Source of the DNA: Adiantum capillus-veneris
Taxonomy: Eukaryota > Streptophyta > Polypodiopsida > Polypodiales > Pteridaceae
NCBI GenBank assembly: GCA_014529385.2
Contig: CM043959.1
Coordinates: 3,129,358-3,193,357 of the forward strand
DNA length: 64,000 bases
Direction: 5' to 3'
A program made the translations under genes and the position numbers. Shown here in pieces: positions 1-11,987 of the stretch. How positions within the stretch are numbered: the stretch's first letter is position 1; each line of letters starts with the position of its first letter. The notes beneath the pieces were generated by a model. It was not told the origin of the DNA and did not search any database. It saw nothing but the letters and a program-made list of their open reading frames with translations.

Positions 1-2060
1 CTATAGTAGGAACACAATCCCAAGAAGCTTCTGACATCATGCACAGTCTTCAAGTATGGCCATGTCTTAATAGCTTTGACCTTTGCGGGATCCATTCTAA
101 CACCGTCCTTTGAGACTATGTGGCCAAGAAAGTGGATCTCTTGCAAGAAGAATTCACTTTTCTTCGGATTGACATGTAGCCTATGAGACAGCGCAACTCT
201 TCAAACACAATGGTCAAGTGACGCCTATGCTCCTCTTCATTCTTCGAATAGACTATCATGTCATCGAAGAACATCCCAACAAACTGCTGATGCGAGCGGA
301 AAATCCGGTCCATCATTCTGTTAAATGTGGCAGGAGCATTTGTTAGACCAAACGACATCACTAGGAACTCATAAAGACCAAATGTCGTTCTAAACGCAGT
401 CTTGTGCACATCCTCTGGCCTTATACGATCTAATGGTCTCCACTCTTAAGGTCTATTCTGCTAAAAATTATAGCACCCTCTGAACGATCAAGAATATCAT
501 CAATTCGAGGAATAGGAAACCTATTCTTGATAGTATTCTTATTCAACGCACAATAATCAATACACATGCGCCATGAGCCATCCTTCTTCTACACTAGGAG
601 CAATGGGGAGAAAAAGGGTGAAGAACTAGGCTGAATTAGCCCCTTCTCTAATAACTCCTAACCTGGCCCATAATCTCTTTTTGCTGCGCCGCACTAACCC
701 TGTAGGGAGGTCTATTTGGTGGGCTACACCTTGGCACCAAATCTATCTGATGGTCCTCAGGTCTCTCTGGCAGCAATTGCGAGGTAATGAATCAAAAAAA
801 CTGTCACTAAAATTTTGCAAAAATGCTGACCTTTCTTTATCTAACACATATAAATTTGATGGATCACTATCTGAGACATCACGTGTAAAAATCAAGTACA
901 CAGAAAGATGATTCTTTATTACAGAAGTGATAGTAGCAAAAGCAGATACAATAGGGACTGACTCTCCTTTTAACTTTACATCCAAGATGTGAGTTTTGCC
1001 CCTATGTTGAAGGGTGATCGTCTTGCCGAAGACATCCAGCACGCCATGTACTCTAAACATCCAGGGAATCCCAAGTAGCACATCACACCTTTCCAATGGC
1101 ATGATATAGAACTCTTATGTGTCCACATACGACTGAATATGTAGACGCATCTTTCAAATAATGGGAGTAACACACTCTGAGTGGCCAGGACATGCCAACC
1201 CTGCCTCTGCTATGTACCCCATCTCTTCAGCTCTGATGCCCAGCTTCATAGCTAACTTTGGTGAGATAAAGTTGGCTTTGGCACCTGGATCAAAGAAGAT
1301 GAGTGTCGTCTGATCCCTAACTTTACCCCATGCCCTGCATAACTCCTTGGCATCTGTACTAGGCCTATCACCCACCATATCTGGCTTCACAAAGGGCTTC
1401 TTCGTTGAATTTTTCTTTTGCTGCCCTCCTTTCTCGTTGCTCGGAAACCCACTGTCCTCTCCTTTCAACAAGGCAAGACCAATGTTTGCAACTTCCATAA
1501 GCTAAGTGAGGGTAGCCACTCTGTTCTTGGTACAATAATCACAAAGCCCTTTAGGCAGCCCACAACAATACTTCTCTATCTGCTCTGTTAATGGCACAAA
1601 TTTGTAGGAGGTCATTGAGAGTAACGCTTTCCAAAACCTCCGATTATACTCCAGCAAGCTCTTGCATGTAGCCGAAGTAAGCCGGTGTCAATCTGTCATG
1701 ACATCGGCTTCAAATTCATTTGATAGCCAAGCAGATGCAAACATTTGCTTGAAGTAAACCCAAGTGGCAGGTGCCTGTCCTTACATTAACAATGTCGTCC
1801 ACCATGTAAGCACATTGTCCTTTAAGAAAGTGGCAGATTTTCTTACTTTAGAGGCCTCTATAAAATTCCCTCCTACATAAGCTATATCAAACTGCTGGAG
1901 GAAAGTGAGAGCCTTTGTGTAGCCTACAGGGCATCACTACTGGCCCCAGACTGTACATAGAGGGAAAGGAAGCACTTCATAGCTCTTAGCATGTGACAGA
2001 ATGCATAATAAGGCCTCTCCAAGCTTCAATTTCAGCGCCACTTCTTCTTGCCTGAGGAAT
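1..2060 (-). pseudogene. Ty3/gypsy relic: gag, protease and start of RT, broken
   Basis: Read on the minus strand, a gag capsid-like stretch lies at about 2060-1500. A retropepsin segment follows at 1498-743 around FFDPGAKANF, where a Pro replaces the usual Thr/Ser of the D-T/S-G-A active site. Part of a reverse transcriptase lies at 409-116, with a legible FFDDMIVYSK catalytic box. In-frame stops and frameshifts separate the parts, and no CCHC knuckle is visible between gag and protease. The protease segment shares LCRAWGKV, the FFD-GAK core and a cleavage-type HxKGVMCYLG block with the gypsy element at 29672-33608, so it is an older member of the same clade. The 3' part lies outside the window. 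It cannot encode a working polyprotein. Confidence 0.85.
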
Positions 2061-2061
2061 G

Positions 2062-2660
2062 TGCCACTTGGCGCATTTACAGACCATTTCCCGTTTCGGG
2101 GTTGTAGCCTAAATATCTCCGGACTGGTTGCCCAGTTGACTTCGTAGCAGAGTTATAAAATGTTCCCCTAGTCATATCGGAGGTAATGACGCAAACACAT
2201 TTCACGGCCCAAAATAGCAGTTCCCTAAATTTTAGGAGATGCTTCTGTTGGGCTCCCAGTGGTCATTTAACCATCTATCCTCATTTAACCATCTATCCGC
2301 ATCCAAAAGTGCAATGTGGCCCAACTGTCGGATACTTTTTGTTGGTAGTCCCACCTTGACTTTATGCCTTTATTGAGTTCACTTCCTAGCATCCACCAAC
2401 TTGCTAAGTGCTACGGGGGGCGCCTACATGATCTTGCTCTGAGCCTAGACATCCTCTTACTATACGAGTTCCATTGCCGACCACTTCCCATCTTCGAGTG
2501 AAACTACCGTTCACATTGGCCATACAATGTCCGACTGTTTGCTACTTCAAAAAGACGGTCTCAAAAATAAAACAAAATCATTGGAAAGACATCAACAACT
2601 AAGGTTAGCAGTTGCCACGTCCTCGTGACATAGTTAACAACTGCCATATCCTCGTGACAG
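2062..2660 (-). repeat. Possible eroded 5' LTR of the first gypsy relic
   Basis: This stretch lies directly 5' of the gag relic. Near 2660 the minus strand reads TGTCACGAGG followed by TGGCA, resembling the TGTCACAAAATGATGACGTGGC start of related gypsy LTRs at 48456 and 59865. The motif occurs twice about 40 bp apart (2597-2655), as if the LTR start were duplicated. An 18-bp tandem pair lies near 2270-2305. No primer site or terminal CA could be fixed, so this is a tentative assignment. Confidence 0.3.
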
Positions 2661-3125
2661 CAATCCATGCTTATGCATCTCTCAGTGCGCTGTCGTCCCT
2701 CCTATCTGCGCGTTGCCCGTCTTGTCAGTTACGATAAGGCCTACTTTCAAAAAATAATCCACGTGGCACCTGGCTACGTACAACAATAGCTGCATGAACA
2801 TGCCAAACCCTTTTGTGGCCTGCTGCCCCACCCTCTCCCTCCCCACTCGCCCCCCACACCACCCCCCCAAAAAAAAACAACCAGCCCCTTCGCCCACTCA
2901 TCACCTCCCACCCACCATCCCCTTGCCCCACACACATAGCCACGTTTCCATTCACCATTGTGCGTGCGCACATCACAAATAGGACTTCAGGAGGAGAAAA
3001 TGAGGTAAACAAGACACCTCAATGTACGAGTGACAGACATTGTTGAGATACCCACATCTACTACCAAAAAGCATGCTAAAACACTAACAGATCCAGCCAA
3101 ATTGAGGGATTAGGTAGGATCAATC
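2661..3125. other. Unassigned; strongly C-rich tract on the plus strand
   Basis: No gene is supported here. Around 2813-2940 the plus strand is dominated by C runs interrupted by short CA and A runs, giving overlapping open frames on both strands that are composition artefacts rich in Pro/His or Gly/Trp. Confidence 0.5.
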
Positions 3126-3126
3126 T

Positions 3127-3156
3127 ATACATATATATAGACATTAATATATGTAC

Positions 3157-3250
<94 letters not shown>

Positions 3251-3281
3251 GTACATATATATATATGTGTGTGTGTGTGTG

Positions 3282-3367
<86 letters not shown>
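3127..3367. repeat. Duplicated compound microsatellite (AT)n(GT)n(AC)n
   Basis: About 240 bp of pure dinucleotide repeat: AT, then TG, then the joint GTATAC, then AC, then AT. The whole cassette then appears a second time with a longer AC tract and ends in a long AT run. Each GT-AC pair is self-complementary around GTATAC, so either cassette could fold into a hairpin. Open frames of alternating Cys-Val, Tyr-Ile or Thr-His are artefacts of the repeat. Confidence 0.97.
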
Positions 3368-3369
<2 letters not shown>

Positions 3370-3529
3370 GTTAGTAGCCCTCATTTGTCAGCTTGCCACT
3401 ACATTTGTTAGAATCTTTTACATCCTCTTACATCTTTGTTTGCTGCTTTAGATGATTTATAAACCTTTTCTATTCATTAATTGACTACAATTAACACTGT
3501 TTTTTGCTACCCATGTTGTTGTAGAGCAT

Positions 3530-4620
3530 AGTCTCACACTTTGGGGTTAGTTTGTTGGTTTGTAACATGTCCTCACTTGTCACATTGCAGGGGGGTTAGA
3601 AAACTGGACACTTTGTCCCTAGCTATAGAGACCATCGTGTCACACTATAGGGAGAGTTTAGAGAGTGTTAGATTCCTCATCCCTAGATGTGTAGACCATT
3701 GTGTTGCACTGTAGGGAGGGCCTAGGTTTAAGTAAAAGCTTTATCTTTGGCTGTGCAAACCATTGTATCATAATATAGAAAGGGCTTAAGAATGACACTC
3801 TTATCTACAGAGTGAAGTAATTGACCAATTATACAAAACGATTCATTACAAACTCAATAAGAAATAGAAGAGATGCTCAATTGTCATATCTGCCAAGGTT
3901 GCACACACACATACCTACTTTAAAGGTTGCATAGCCAACTGTGGAACCCTTTAAATAGGTTTGTGTGTGTGTCTTCAAATATGTGCCAATTGTGCATATT
4001 TTCCTTGGGGGGTCACTACAATAAAAAAATTCCTATCACATGGGTTCAAAAGTAGGGATCATTTTATTCTATATTTTCTAGCATTTCCACATACAGAAGA
4101 GTTTTGAAAAAATTATATTGAATAAAAATACAAATTGAATAGAAAAAGGGTCCCTTTTACTAGTGACAAATTCACAGCTAAGAAGTTTTATAAATAGTCC
4201 TTGAAGGCACGCAATATATAGGTTTTACATATAGTGCCCCCCTTGTGACATTTTCTATTTCTCATTGAATCTATAATTGATCCTTTTGAACATGTGGCTT
4301 TACTTCATAGTTTAGAAAGGCCTTGTCCTTGTCTGTGTAGACCATCGTGTCACACTATAGTGAGGGCTTATATATAAATAATTTCTTTGCCTTTGGTTGT
4401 GCAAACCATCGCATCACACTGTAGAGAGAGCTTAAGGAGTAATATACACTTATCTGCAGTGAAGTAATTGACCACTTGTCCAAAATAATTCATTGTAGAT
4501 TCAATCAGAAATAAAGGACGTGTACACTAAGGAGGGTCATAGCTTTAATAAACACTTTGTCCTTGACTATGCATACTTCCACATCGTACTACAAGGAGGG
4601 TTTCCATCACTTTAGGGTTG
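3530..4620 (+). repeat. Diverged dispersed repeat family in direct orientation
   Basis: The phrase ACCATCGTGTCACACTATAG, or a close variant, recurs near 3630, 3700, 3760, 4345 and 4400. Each is preceded by a version of CTTTGTCCTTGGCTGTG and followed by GGGAGGGCTTA. A longer block, including GAAGTAATTGACCA and CAAAATAATTCATT, occurs at about 3795-3860 and again at 4455-4510. I read this as two diverged copies of a ~200-bp segment whose interior is itself repeated at 70-90 bp. No coding potential. Confidence 0.7.
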
Positions 4621-5250
4621 TCATTTAAATTCCTTGCATCAATTTAGATCTTTTAATCTTTATGTTTGATGTCACATTAATTTTTGCTATCCACTGGTAG
4701 TTATTATGATGATTTTATGCATTATTTTTTATGCTTTCTTTTCTAATTTTGATGTCATATATTTCTAGCCATGGTAGAAACAAAGTTGTCATGTGTCCAT
4801 TGTAAATTCTTCACTGATGCTTTTTTCCTCTACCTATATCATGCTACAGAGGATCATATATAATGAGCATGCCATTCGCTTGCATCAAAGTTCGATGACT
4901 TCATCATAGAGCGCCACATTTTCTTCAATATCATTTGATCAAATCCTTTTGACAAATGCATGTAGCAACAATCAAGAATCTCTTAGAAAGAGCAAATTTC
5001 CATGATGCTCAAGAGCATCAAACATCCTGAAATCAAGAACGCTCCAGGGAGTTAAGATCAAATGCATATTATTTTATATCCACATTCAGAGCTCAATGGA
5101 AAACAGAGACAAGAAGACTTCTCCAAACGTCCAAGGATGAAGAAAAAGTACACATTGCTCTTGATGGATACCAAGATTCATTAGCAGCCACATCATCTAC
5201 ATGCCCATTTGTAACATAGGTGATTGCTTTGGATGAAAGCCTAAGCCCCC
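4621..5250. other. No feature recognised
   Basis: AT-rich sequence with no convincing open frame, repeat or RNA gene. Confidence 0.5.
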
Positions 5251-5790
5251 TTGTCCTTCAATGCTTGGTGAAATATCAAATTTTCACCTACATGATCCAC
5301 AACTTGCTGAAGAAAGCCGTTTCACTCTTATGAAGCAAATGAAAGCGATGCATCCAAAATTCAAGGATGCAGTATACATGGCCAAGATCTACAAGCTCAT
5401 GCCATGTGGCAATATCCCCTATACAGATGGCACTAGAAGAAGGTATCGCCATGAATGGTCAACGTTGTGGCAAGATCCTAGCCAAAGGCCTTGTGCACCA
5501 TAGCATTAAGCCAATGCTTATTTTTCAAGACATGTTATGGTGGCCACTTGGAGCAATGGATACACGTTGGAGCTATTTATTGAGAGCATATTTCCAATCA
5601 CGATTTGTTTCTTATAGACGTTGAAGTTTTTGCACCGCCACAGATTCTTACGCAATGATTCACATGCTCGCAAAATGTTGTTACACTTTGGTACAAAAGG
5701 TGTATATGTTGGCATCACTGATTGGGGACCAAGAAATGTCTCAAACACTAAGGAGACATTTCCCCGATTGTCATAACTATCATGAGAAGC
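5251..5790 (+). pseudogene. Unidentified decayed coding-like stretch
   Basis: Two overlapping short frames (80 and 85 codons, from 5261 and 5367) continue into a third phrase near 5670-5745 reading LLHFGTKGVYVGITDWGPRN. The composition is more protein-like than the surroundings, and the frames succeed one another as in a frameshifted gene. I cannot place it in a family with confidence; a DNA-transposon or host-gene relic are both possible. Confidence 0.25.
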
Positions 5791-5799
5791 GAGAGCACA

Positions 5800-6583
5800 A
5801 CAAGTTAAAGATTATCCATGGGTAGCTCCTAAAAACATAAGCACAAACTCCCCTCCCTTCACTAAAGCCTGTGATGTATATAACCTTTGTTGGATTCTTA
5901 AACACTTGATTTTGTGTATCCTAGAGCCTTCTAAACATGGGAAACAATCTTTTTTGTACAATGTACTGCAACATATTGTTAGGGGGAAAAAAAAATCCCT
6001 TAAATAGGCCGAAGGCATGGGATTTATTGCTTTGTCGAAATGGAGCCCATATTGTTGGCTACAATATTGTAAGTTACTCTAGCCTACAGTAAGCCGATGA
6101 TTGAATGATCAAAGAATCATAAGTTTTGTGCCATTGTTATATCTGTGTAATTCTTTTTCAAGTTGGGTCTTTAAAAATTTCAAGCAATATCTTTAAAATA
6201 TTTTAAGTTTCATTTTAAAACTGTTTTGGGTGCAGTTTTTGAAAAACTTCAACGTTTAAAGTACATGCATATTCTTGCCACTAACATGTGTTTTTTCTAT
6301 ATGCATATGGAAGATATACCTTGGCATACTGACATAGCTTAGCATGATGACATACCTCAGCACGATCAAAATGCACATCCGGATCCCTATCTCAACCATG
6401 AACTAGCACAACAAATCTATAAAGAGGAGGAGATTCAGGTTGCTAAAGGCAATCTAAGAGGTCTGGCAAGGTCCCAACACGATGAGTCAATAGACCATGA
6501 TGGAGATCCGTTGAGCTAAAGGCAATGCAAAAAGTTATTCCCAAACCATTTTGTGCGGCACACACTTTTCAGGGCCATTGGTA
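5800..6583. other. No feature recognised
   Basis: AT-rich, no supported gene. Near 6320-6370 there is a short repeated phrase, GACATA followed by CTCAGCA or CTTAGCA, of no evident function. Confidence 0.4.
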
Positions 6584-6863
6584 GTGCAAGGGTATCCCCT
6601 CCTTTAACTTGCAAAAGAAAATTTTGGCATAGCATATGCACACTAGATTCTTACAAGTGTACATACAAATGTAAGAACTAGGGATGCTAGACCCCAGGAT
6701 CCTCTTCCCAACCTCCCATTATATAGGCGGGCTCCTAGCCTCTTGCCCTAGACGGATCCCCTGTCCACACTGTCTAGCCCCCGGCCACCTGGTCATAGTT
6801 CGTGACTGCCCTAGTCCTTAGGTTTGGGTCGTGCCCCTTAGGTCCGTGACCCTTGTCCCGACA
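6584..6863 (-). repeat. 3' LTR of chromodomain gypsy relic
   Basis: On the minus strand the sequence begins TGTCGGGACAAGG immediately after a polypurine tract. It contains a promoter-like CCTATATAAT near 6718-6730 and can be closed at a CA near 6584. The upstream boundary is fixed by the polypurine tract; the far end is a guess because no second LTR is available for comparison. Confidence 0.6.
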
Positions 6864-6876
6864 TTACTCCTCCCTT
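6864..6876 (-). promoter_or_regulatory. Polypurine tract of gypsy relic
   Basis: The minus strand reads AAGGGAGGAGTAA directly before the LTR start TGTCGG. This is the expected plus-strand priming site of an LTR retrotransposon and fixes the 3' LTR border. Confidence 0.7.
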
Positions 6877-9800
6877 AAGGAAGAGTTTTCGTCCTCGAAA
6901 ACAAAAGTGAGAAACTTCTTCTTAAGAGCACTGATGTTTTCCCAAGTGGGGCCTTCTTCAAGTCGATCTTTCCACTTGATTAAAGCTTGTTGACGTACAT
7001 GATGACGCGTACGTAAATCATGATAGTCAAGAATCTACTCAGGTTCATGCGGTGGGGTAGGAGGTTCAACGAAATCAACCAGAATATGTTGGTCAATGAC
7101 ATTGTCATCCCCATGTAATCGCTTACGTAATTGGCTTACATGAAATACTGGATGGACACGAGAGTGTGTGGGTAACGACAGTTTGTAGGCATGATCACCA
7201 ACTCGCTTGAGTATTTTGAAAGGCCCACAATGTCTTGGAGATAATTTAGGTGTTAGCCCAATTTTTAGACTTTCTGAATGCTCTGGCACACGCAAAAATA
7301 CTTCTTCCCCTTCCTCAAAGGTAACTTGCCGACGTTTCTCATTAGCGTACTTATTATACCCGATCATGTGCTTGTCGTACATTTTGACGAGTGAGTTTCA
7401 GCATATCCATATGGTCTTGGAGAAAATCCGTAACTTGCTGGAGTTTTTCGGTTGCCAAACCCACCGTAACGGGTGATCTAGGTTGAAAACCATACATGAG
7501 CATGAAAGGACTAAATCCAATCGTGACATGTTTAGCACTGTTGGAAGCGAACTCAAGATGAGGTCAATACTCTTTCCAATATGTTTGTTTCTTGCTAACA
7601 TATGCGCGTAGCATATCCTCTAGCACTTGGTTAACTCGTTCAGTCTGACCATCCATTTCTGGATGATCGGCTGTACAGAGATTGAGTTGTGTACCCAATC
7701 GTTTAAACACAATCCTCCAAAAATGACTGTTAAACTTGGGATCACGATCACTCACAATGTTACTTGGCAAGCCATACAACTTGTACACATTGTCCACAAA
7801 TAACTTTGCTAATATTGGAGTCTTAATCGTTGACTTGGTTGGAATAAACTTGCATAGTTTAGCCAACTGGTCTACGACCACGCATACTGAGTCTTGACCT
7901 CGTACAATGGTTGGTAAACCCACAATAAAATCCATAGAGATACTTTCCCATTTCCCATTGGGAATCTCCAAAGGATGTAAGAGTCCTCCTGTCTTCAGGC
8001 ACTCTGCTTTGTTAACTTGACATTTTTGACAATGCAAGACATAATATTGAACAAAGCCATGTAAACCTGGCCAGTAAAACTGTCTTCATACGAGAGCATT
8101 AGACTTTTTAATACCCGAGTGCCCTGCACTTGGACTGTCATGACATTCATAAAGAATTTGGCGCCGAATGTATGTGTCCGTCAGTACACAAACTCTCCCC
8201 TTGTGGAGTAGGTACCCATTGTCGATGGAAAAATTCTTCCATCTCTGTAGTTCATCACTCGACAAAGGAGAACTATGTGTGGAGGTTAACGACACACTAC
8301 CAACATTGGAGTGAGAAGGATACCTCATTTGCACATGGCTCCACACTTTGGAATATGCATTATCATGCTCATATTTTCCCTTCAGAGAATCCAAAAATTC
8401 ATTGTGAAGTTCTGTGAACAAAATGGATTTGATCTTAGGCATACGACTAAGAGCATTAGCCACCACATTGTATCGTCCTTTACGATACCGGAGCTTTGCG
8501 TCATACTCCTGAAGGATCTCAGCCCACCTAGCTTTTTGACCCTTCAAGCTGGTTTGTTGTGTAAACCATTTAATGCTTTCATGGTCAAACACAATCACTC
8601 CATACAAATAATGTCTCCATGTCTTCAAGGCAGACACTATTGCATAAAGTTCGCGTTCATAAGCAGAATAATTCTGTTGTGCTGAATCAAACTTATTGCT
8701 TTCAAATGCAATTGGCCTCCCTTCTTGTAGAAGGACTGCTCCAATAGCACGGTTACTGGCATCCGTTTCCAAAACGAATGGTTTCAAAGGATCTACAATA
8801 GCTAGAATAGGAGCTGTAGCTAATGCATCCTTGAGTATATCAAAACTATGCTGCTGAATGGACCCCCACTGGAAGGTCTTGCCTTTGCCTTTCAGTTAGT
8901 CCGTCATTGGAACAACAATATTAGCATAGTTTTTTACGAACCTTCGATAAAAACCTGCAAATCCCAAGAAAATCTATAACTCTTCCAGATTTTTAGGAGA
9001 AGGCTCCGAATGGCATCCACTTTGGATGGATCCATGTGCAGCCCAGTAGCTGAAATAACATACCCAAGGTAGTGAATTTCCTCCTTGAGAAAATCACATT
9101 TGGATGCTTTGGCCTTAGATGTTGCAAGTGTTCTTCCTCGGAAGCATTGTATACAATAATGTGATTGAGAAAAACGATAACAAATTTACCCAAGTACGGT
9201 CTCAAGACACTATCCATGAGTGTCATGAATGTTACAGGCAGATTGGTTAATACAAAGGGCATTACCAAAAACTCATAATGTCCAAACCTTGTTCGGAATG
9301 TAGTTTTGGGTATATCAGCAACTCGAATACGTACTTGGTGATAACCCGATCGCAAGTTTATCTTTGTAAAAATACGAGCATGAGTGAGCTTATCGAACAA
9401 CTGATCCACGCGTGGCAATGGGTACTTGTTCTTAACAGTAACCGCATTTAATCCACGGTAGTCTACGCACATACGCATACTACCATCCTTTTTCTTCACT
9501 AATAGGATAGGAGAAGCCATTGTGAAGAACTCGGTTGAATAAACCCTTTGCTAAGATAGTCAGCAAGCTGACGTTCCACCTCAACAGCTTCATAATAACT
9601 CATTCGGTAGGGTGGTTTACTAATTGGTTTACTGCCTACAACCATGTCGATGCCATGTTGCACAGATCATGTCGGAGGTAATCCTGATGGAAAATCACTA
9701 GGAAAAACATCGTGAAATTCCTTTAATAAAATTTTTAATTTGCTAGCAAACTTTGTTTGTTGAGAAGTAGCCATTGGTGGAAGAGATGAGAGAGAAGCAT

Positions 9801-9960
9801 GCGGCATTGAGGAATGTTCAACAGATTCAACATTGGAAATAAAATGACACAATGAATAACACAAGAAAACCATCACCAAACTCCACCAAACCTGCATCAA
9901 TCTGAGCGCTTTGAAAATTGGAGCATTTTCTCTTCCTTGCACGCTGGCCAAAAGCACATG
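6870..9960 (-). pseudogene. Ty3/gypsy chromovirus pol relic with chromodomain
   Basis: Minus-strand order: a protease-RT linker (L..F.DVFPSDFPSGLPP near 9690-9750); RT (9520-8993) with [16 protein letters not shown] and [13 protein letters not shown]; RNase H (8787-8300) with FVLETDASNRAIGAVL; an integrase HHCC finger across a frameshift (8110-8010); the integrase core (8037-7564) with intact SMDFI, SDRDPKF and DGQTERVN; the C-terminal GPF-type domain (7382-7035); and a chromodomain-like LIKWKDR...TWE segment (7030-6880). The RT catalytic box is ruined (VFLNHIIVY in place of FxDD), and the last RNase H Asp is Asn (VVANALSR). Stops and frameshifts occur at 9530-9600, 8790-8990, 8050 and 7390-7560. 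It cannot transpose alone. Confidence 0.92.
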
Positions 9961-10090
9961 CAATTTCTGCCCTCTCTCTCCTTCTCCTTCGCACGATTGT
10001 CCTCCCCTCTTTGCCCACTGTCGACTTCACAGTTCACATGTTCTTTAAAAAAAAACAGTGTGGCCACCCCCAATTGACCACAAACATTGC
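9961..10090. other. Head-to-head junction of two gypsy relics
   Basis: Minus-strand pol sequence ends near 9960, and plus-strand RNase H of a different gypsy begins near 10090. The ~130 bp between is pyrimidine-rich on the plus strand, with an A9 run at 10046. The upstream halves of both elements are missing here, so this is a rearrangement or insertion breakpoint. Confidence 0.6.
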
Positions 10091-11890
10091 AACTTCGTCC
10101 CCACTGATTGAACATCTTGTACTACAGTATCCTAATTTTGATAGACCATTCTTTGTTGTAGTCATTGATGCTAGTGGAAAAGGTATCGGTGCAGTTCTTA
10201 TGCAAGATAACCATCCACTTACATTTGAAAGTCATAAATTTAAACTGTCTGAAGAAAAATTTAGTACATATGACAAAGAGTTGACTACTAGTGTACATGC
10301 TTTGAAAACTTGTAACACTATTTAATGGGTGCTAATTTAACCATCAAAACTAATCAACAATGTATCAAGTACTTACTGTCTCAATCCTTAATAGATGATA
10401 ACATATTAAGTGGGTTGTCTTCATTCAAAGTTTGCAACCCAACATTCAATACCAACTTGGTAAGGAAAATTTTGTAGTTGATGCTTTGAGTCGAAGACCC
10501 TCTCTTAATAATCTGTCAACCATTACGGGTACTTCATTTGATTCTATGCATGACACTTATGCACAAGATGATGATTTCAAAATCACATGGTTGCATATGT
10601 TTGATAATTCTATGCGTACATTTTTGGAATACACTATTCAAGAAAACTTTCTTTATTTCAAACAAAAACTGTCTGTAACTAAACCTTTTCGTACATTGAT
10701 CATTGAAAATTTGCACAAACCACCCTATGATGGACATATAGGATTTTCTGCTACTTTCCAAAACTTATGTTATGATTTCTATTGGCCTACTATGAAAAGT
10801 GATGTCAAACAGTATGTTTCAACTTGTTTGATTTGTCAAAAGATCAAACCAGCAACATGTAAGAAATTGGAACTTTTATCCCCTCTCCCAAAAAACGTTG
10901 GGAACACATTTCAATGGATTTTTTAACTGGTTTTCCACTCACTGTTCATAAGCATGATATGATTTGGATTGTTATTGACCATTTTTCTAAACAAGCATAC
11001 TGCATTCCTTGTAAGAAAACACTCACAACATATCAAGTTGCACTTCTATTTCTTAAAGTTGTCTTTCCACATCATGGTTTGCCTAAAGTGATAATATCTA
11101 ATCGAGATTCCAAATTTTGTAGTGCTTTTTGGACTACTATTTTTGAAAATCTTGGAACTACACTTGATTTTACTTCTGCATTCCATCCTGAGTCTAATGG
11201 TCAAACCAAAGTCACTAATTGCACTATCATTGACTTGCTAAAAGCTTATGTGTCTTCTCAACCCAAGAAATGGGATGATTACCTGCATATTCTATAATAA
11301 GAACACCACTCATATAGCCACAAGTAAATCTCCATTTGAAATTGTGTATGGTCATTCTCTTCATACTCCTACTTCACGTATTTCTAATGTACTGCATGCC
11401 GTTGATGATTTTACTACTAATTTTCATGATGTTTATGCAAGTGTGCATTCTGCCATTAAACATTCATAGGAACTTTACACTAAGCATGCTAACAAGCACC
11501 ACAAGGCACAACACTTTAAGGAAGGTGATTATGTTATACTTCACATTAAAAAAGGAAGGATCAAAAGATTTGATTCTAATGTTTTTATTAAACTTACTCC
11601 TCATTTTTACGCTCTATTCAAAATTTTTGACGTGATCAATGTTGTTTCATTTCGTTTAGATTTACCTTCACATTGACACATTCATAATGCATTCCATAGT
11701 AGTCTTTTAAGACCTTTTAGAGGACCCCTACCTACACATCACATTTATGAGGATCCACCTTCACTTGTGGACCAAAAAGAACAACTCATCCCTACACAAA
11801 TAGTTTATCACGAGACCACCGCCACACACATTGGCATGGTTTATCACTGCTATATTTTGACTTTCAAAGGCCACCCAAGAGAGGATGCAT
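10090..11890 (+). pseudogene. Ty3/gypsy pol relic: RNase H, integrase, chromodomain-like tail
   Basis: The plus-strand fragment opens inside pol. RNase H (10130-10330) has FVVVIDASGKGIGAVLMQ, and the VDALSR end lies near 10475. The integrase zinc finger (10720-10860) has H..H and CLIC. The integrase core (10914-11297) is followed by a GPF-type tail (11480-11720) and a chromodomain-like end near 11800-11890. Two integrase catalytic positions are lost: the second Asp is Asn in IISNRDSKF, and the Glu of DGQTE is Lys in NGQTKVTN. Several stops break the frame (10325, 10919, 11297, 11469, 11675). Gag, protease and RT are absent. The encoded sequence differs from the neighbouring minus-strand element, so this is a separate family. 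Confidence 0.9.
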
Positions 11891-11987
11891 GATTTTTTTT
11901 TTCGCAACTTCCCAAACCTTCTCCACTCTTTCCATCATTCACGGTCTAGTTGATTCTCTATTGAGCAACTGAGGATAGTTTTTATCC

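Noticed and set aside
2682-3046. Overlapping Gly/Trp- and Pro/His-rich frames
   Set aside because: Composition artefact of a C-rich tract; no motif, no start context.
3076-3451. Long frames of alternating Cys-Val, Tyr-Ile and Thr-His
   Set aside because: They are translations of the AT/GT/AC microsatellite in six frames.
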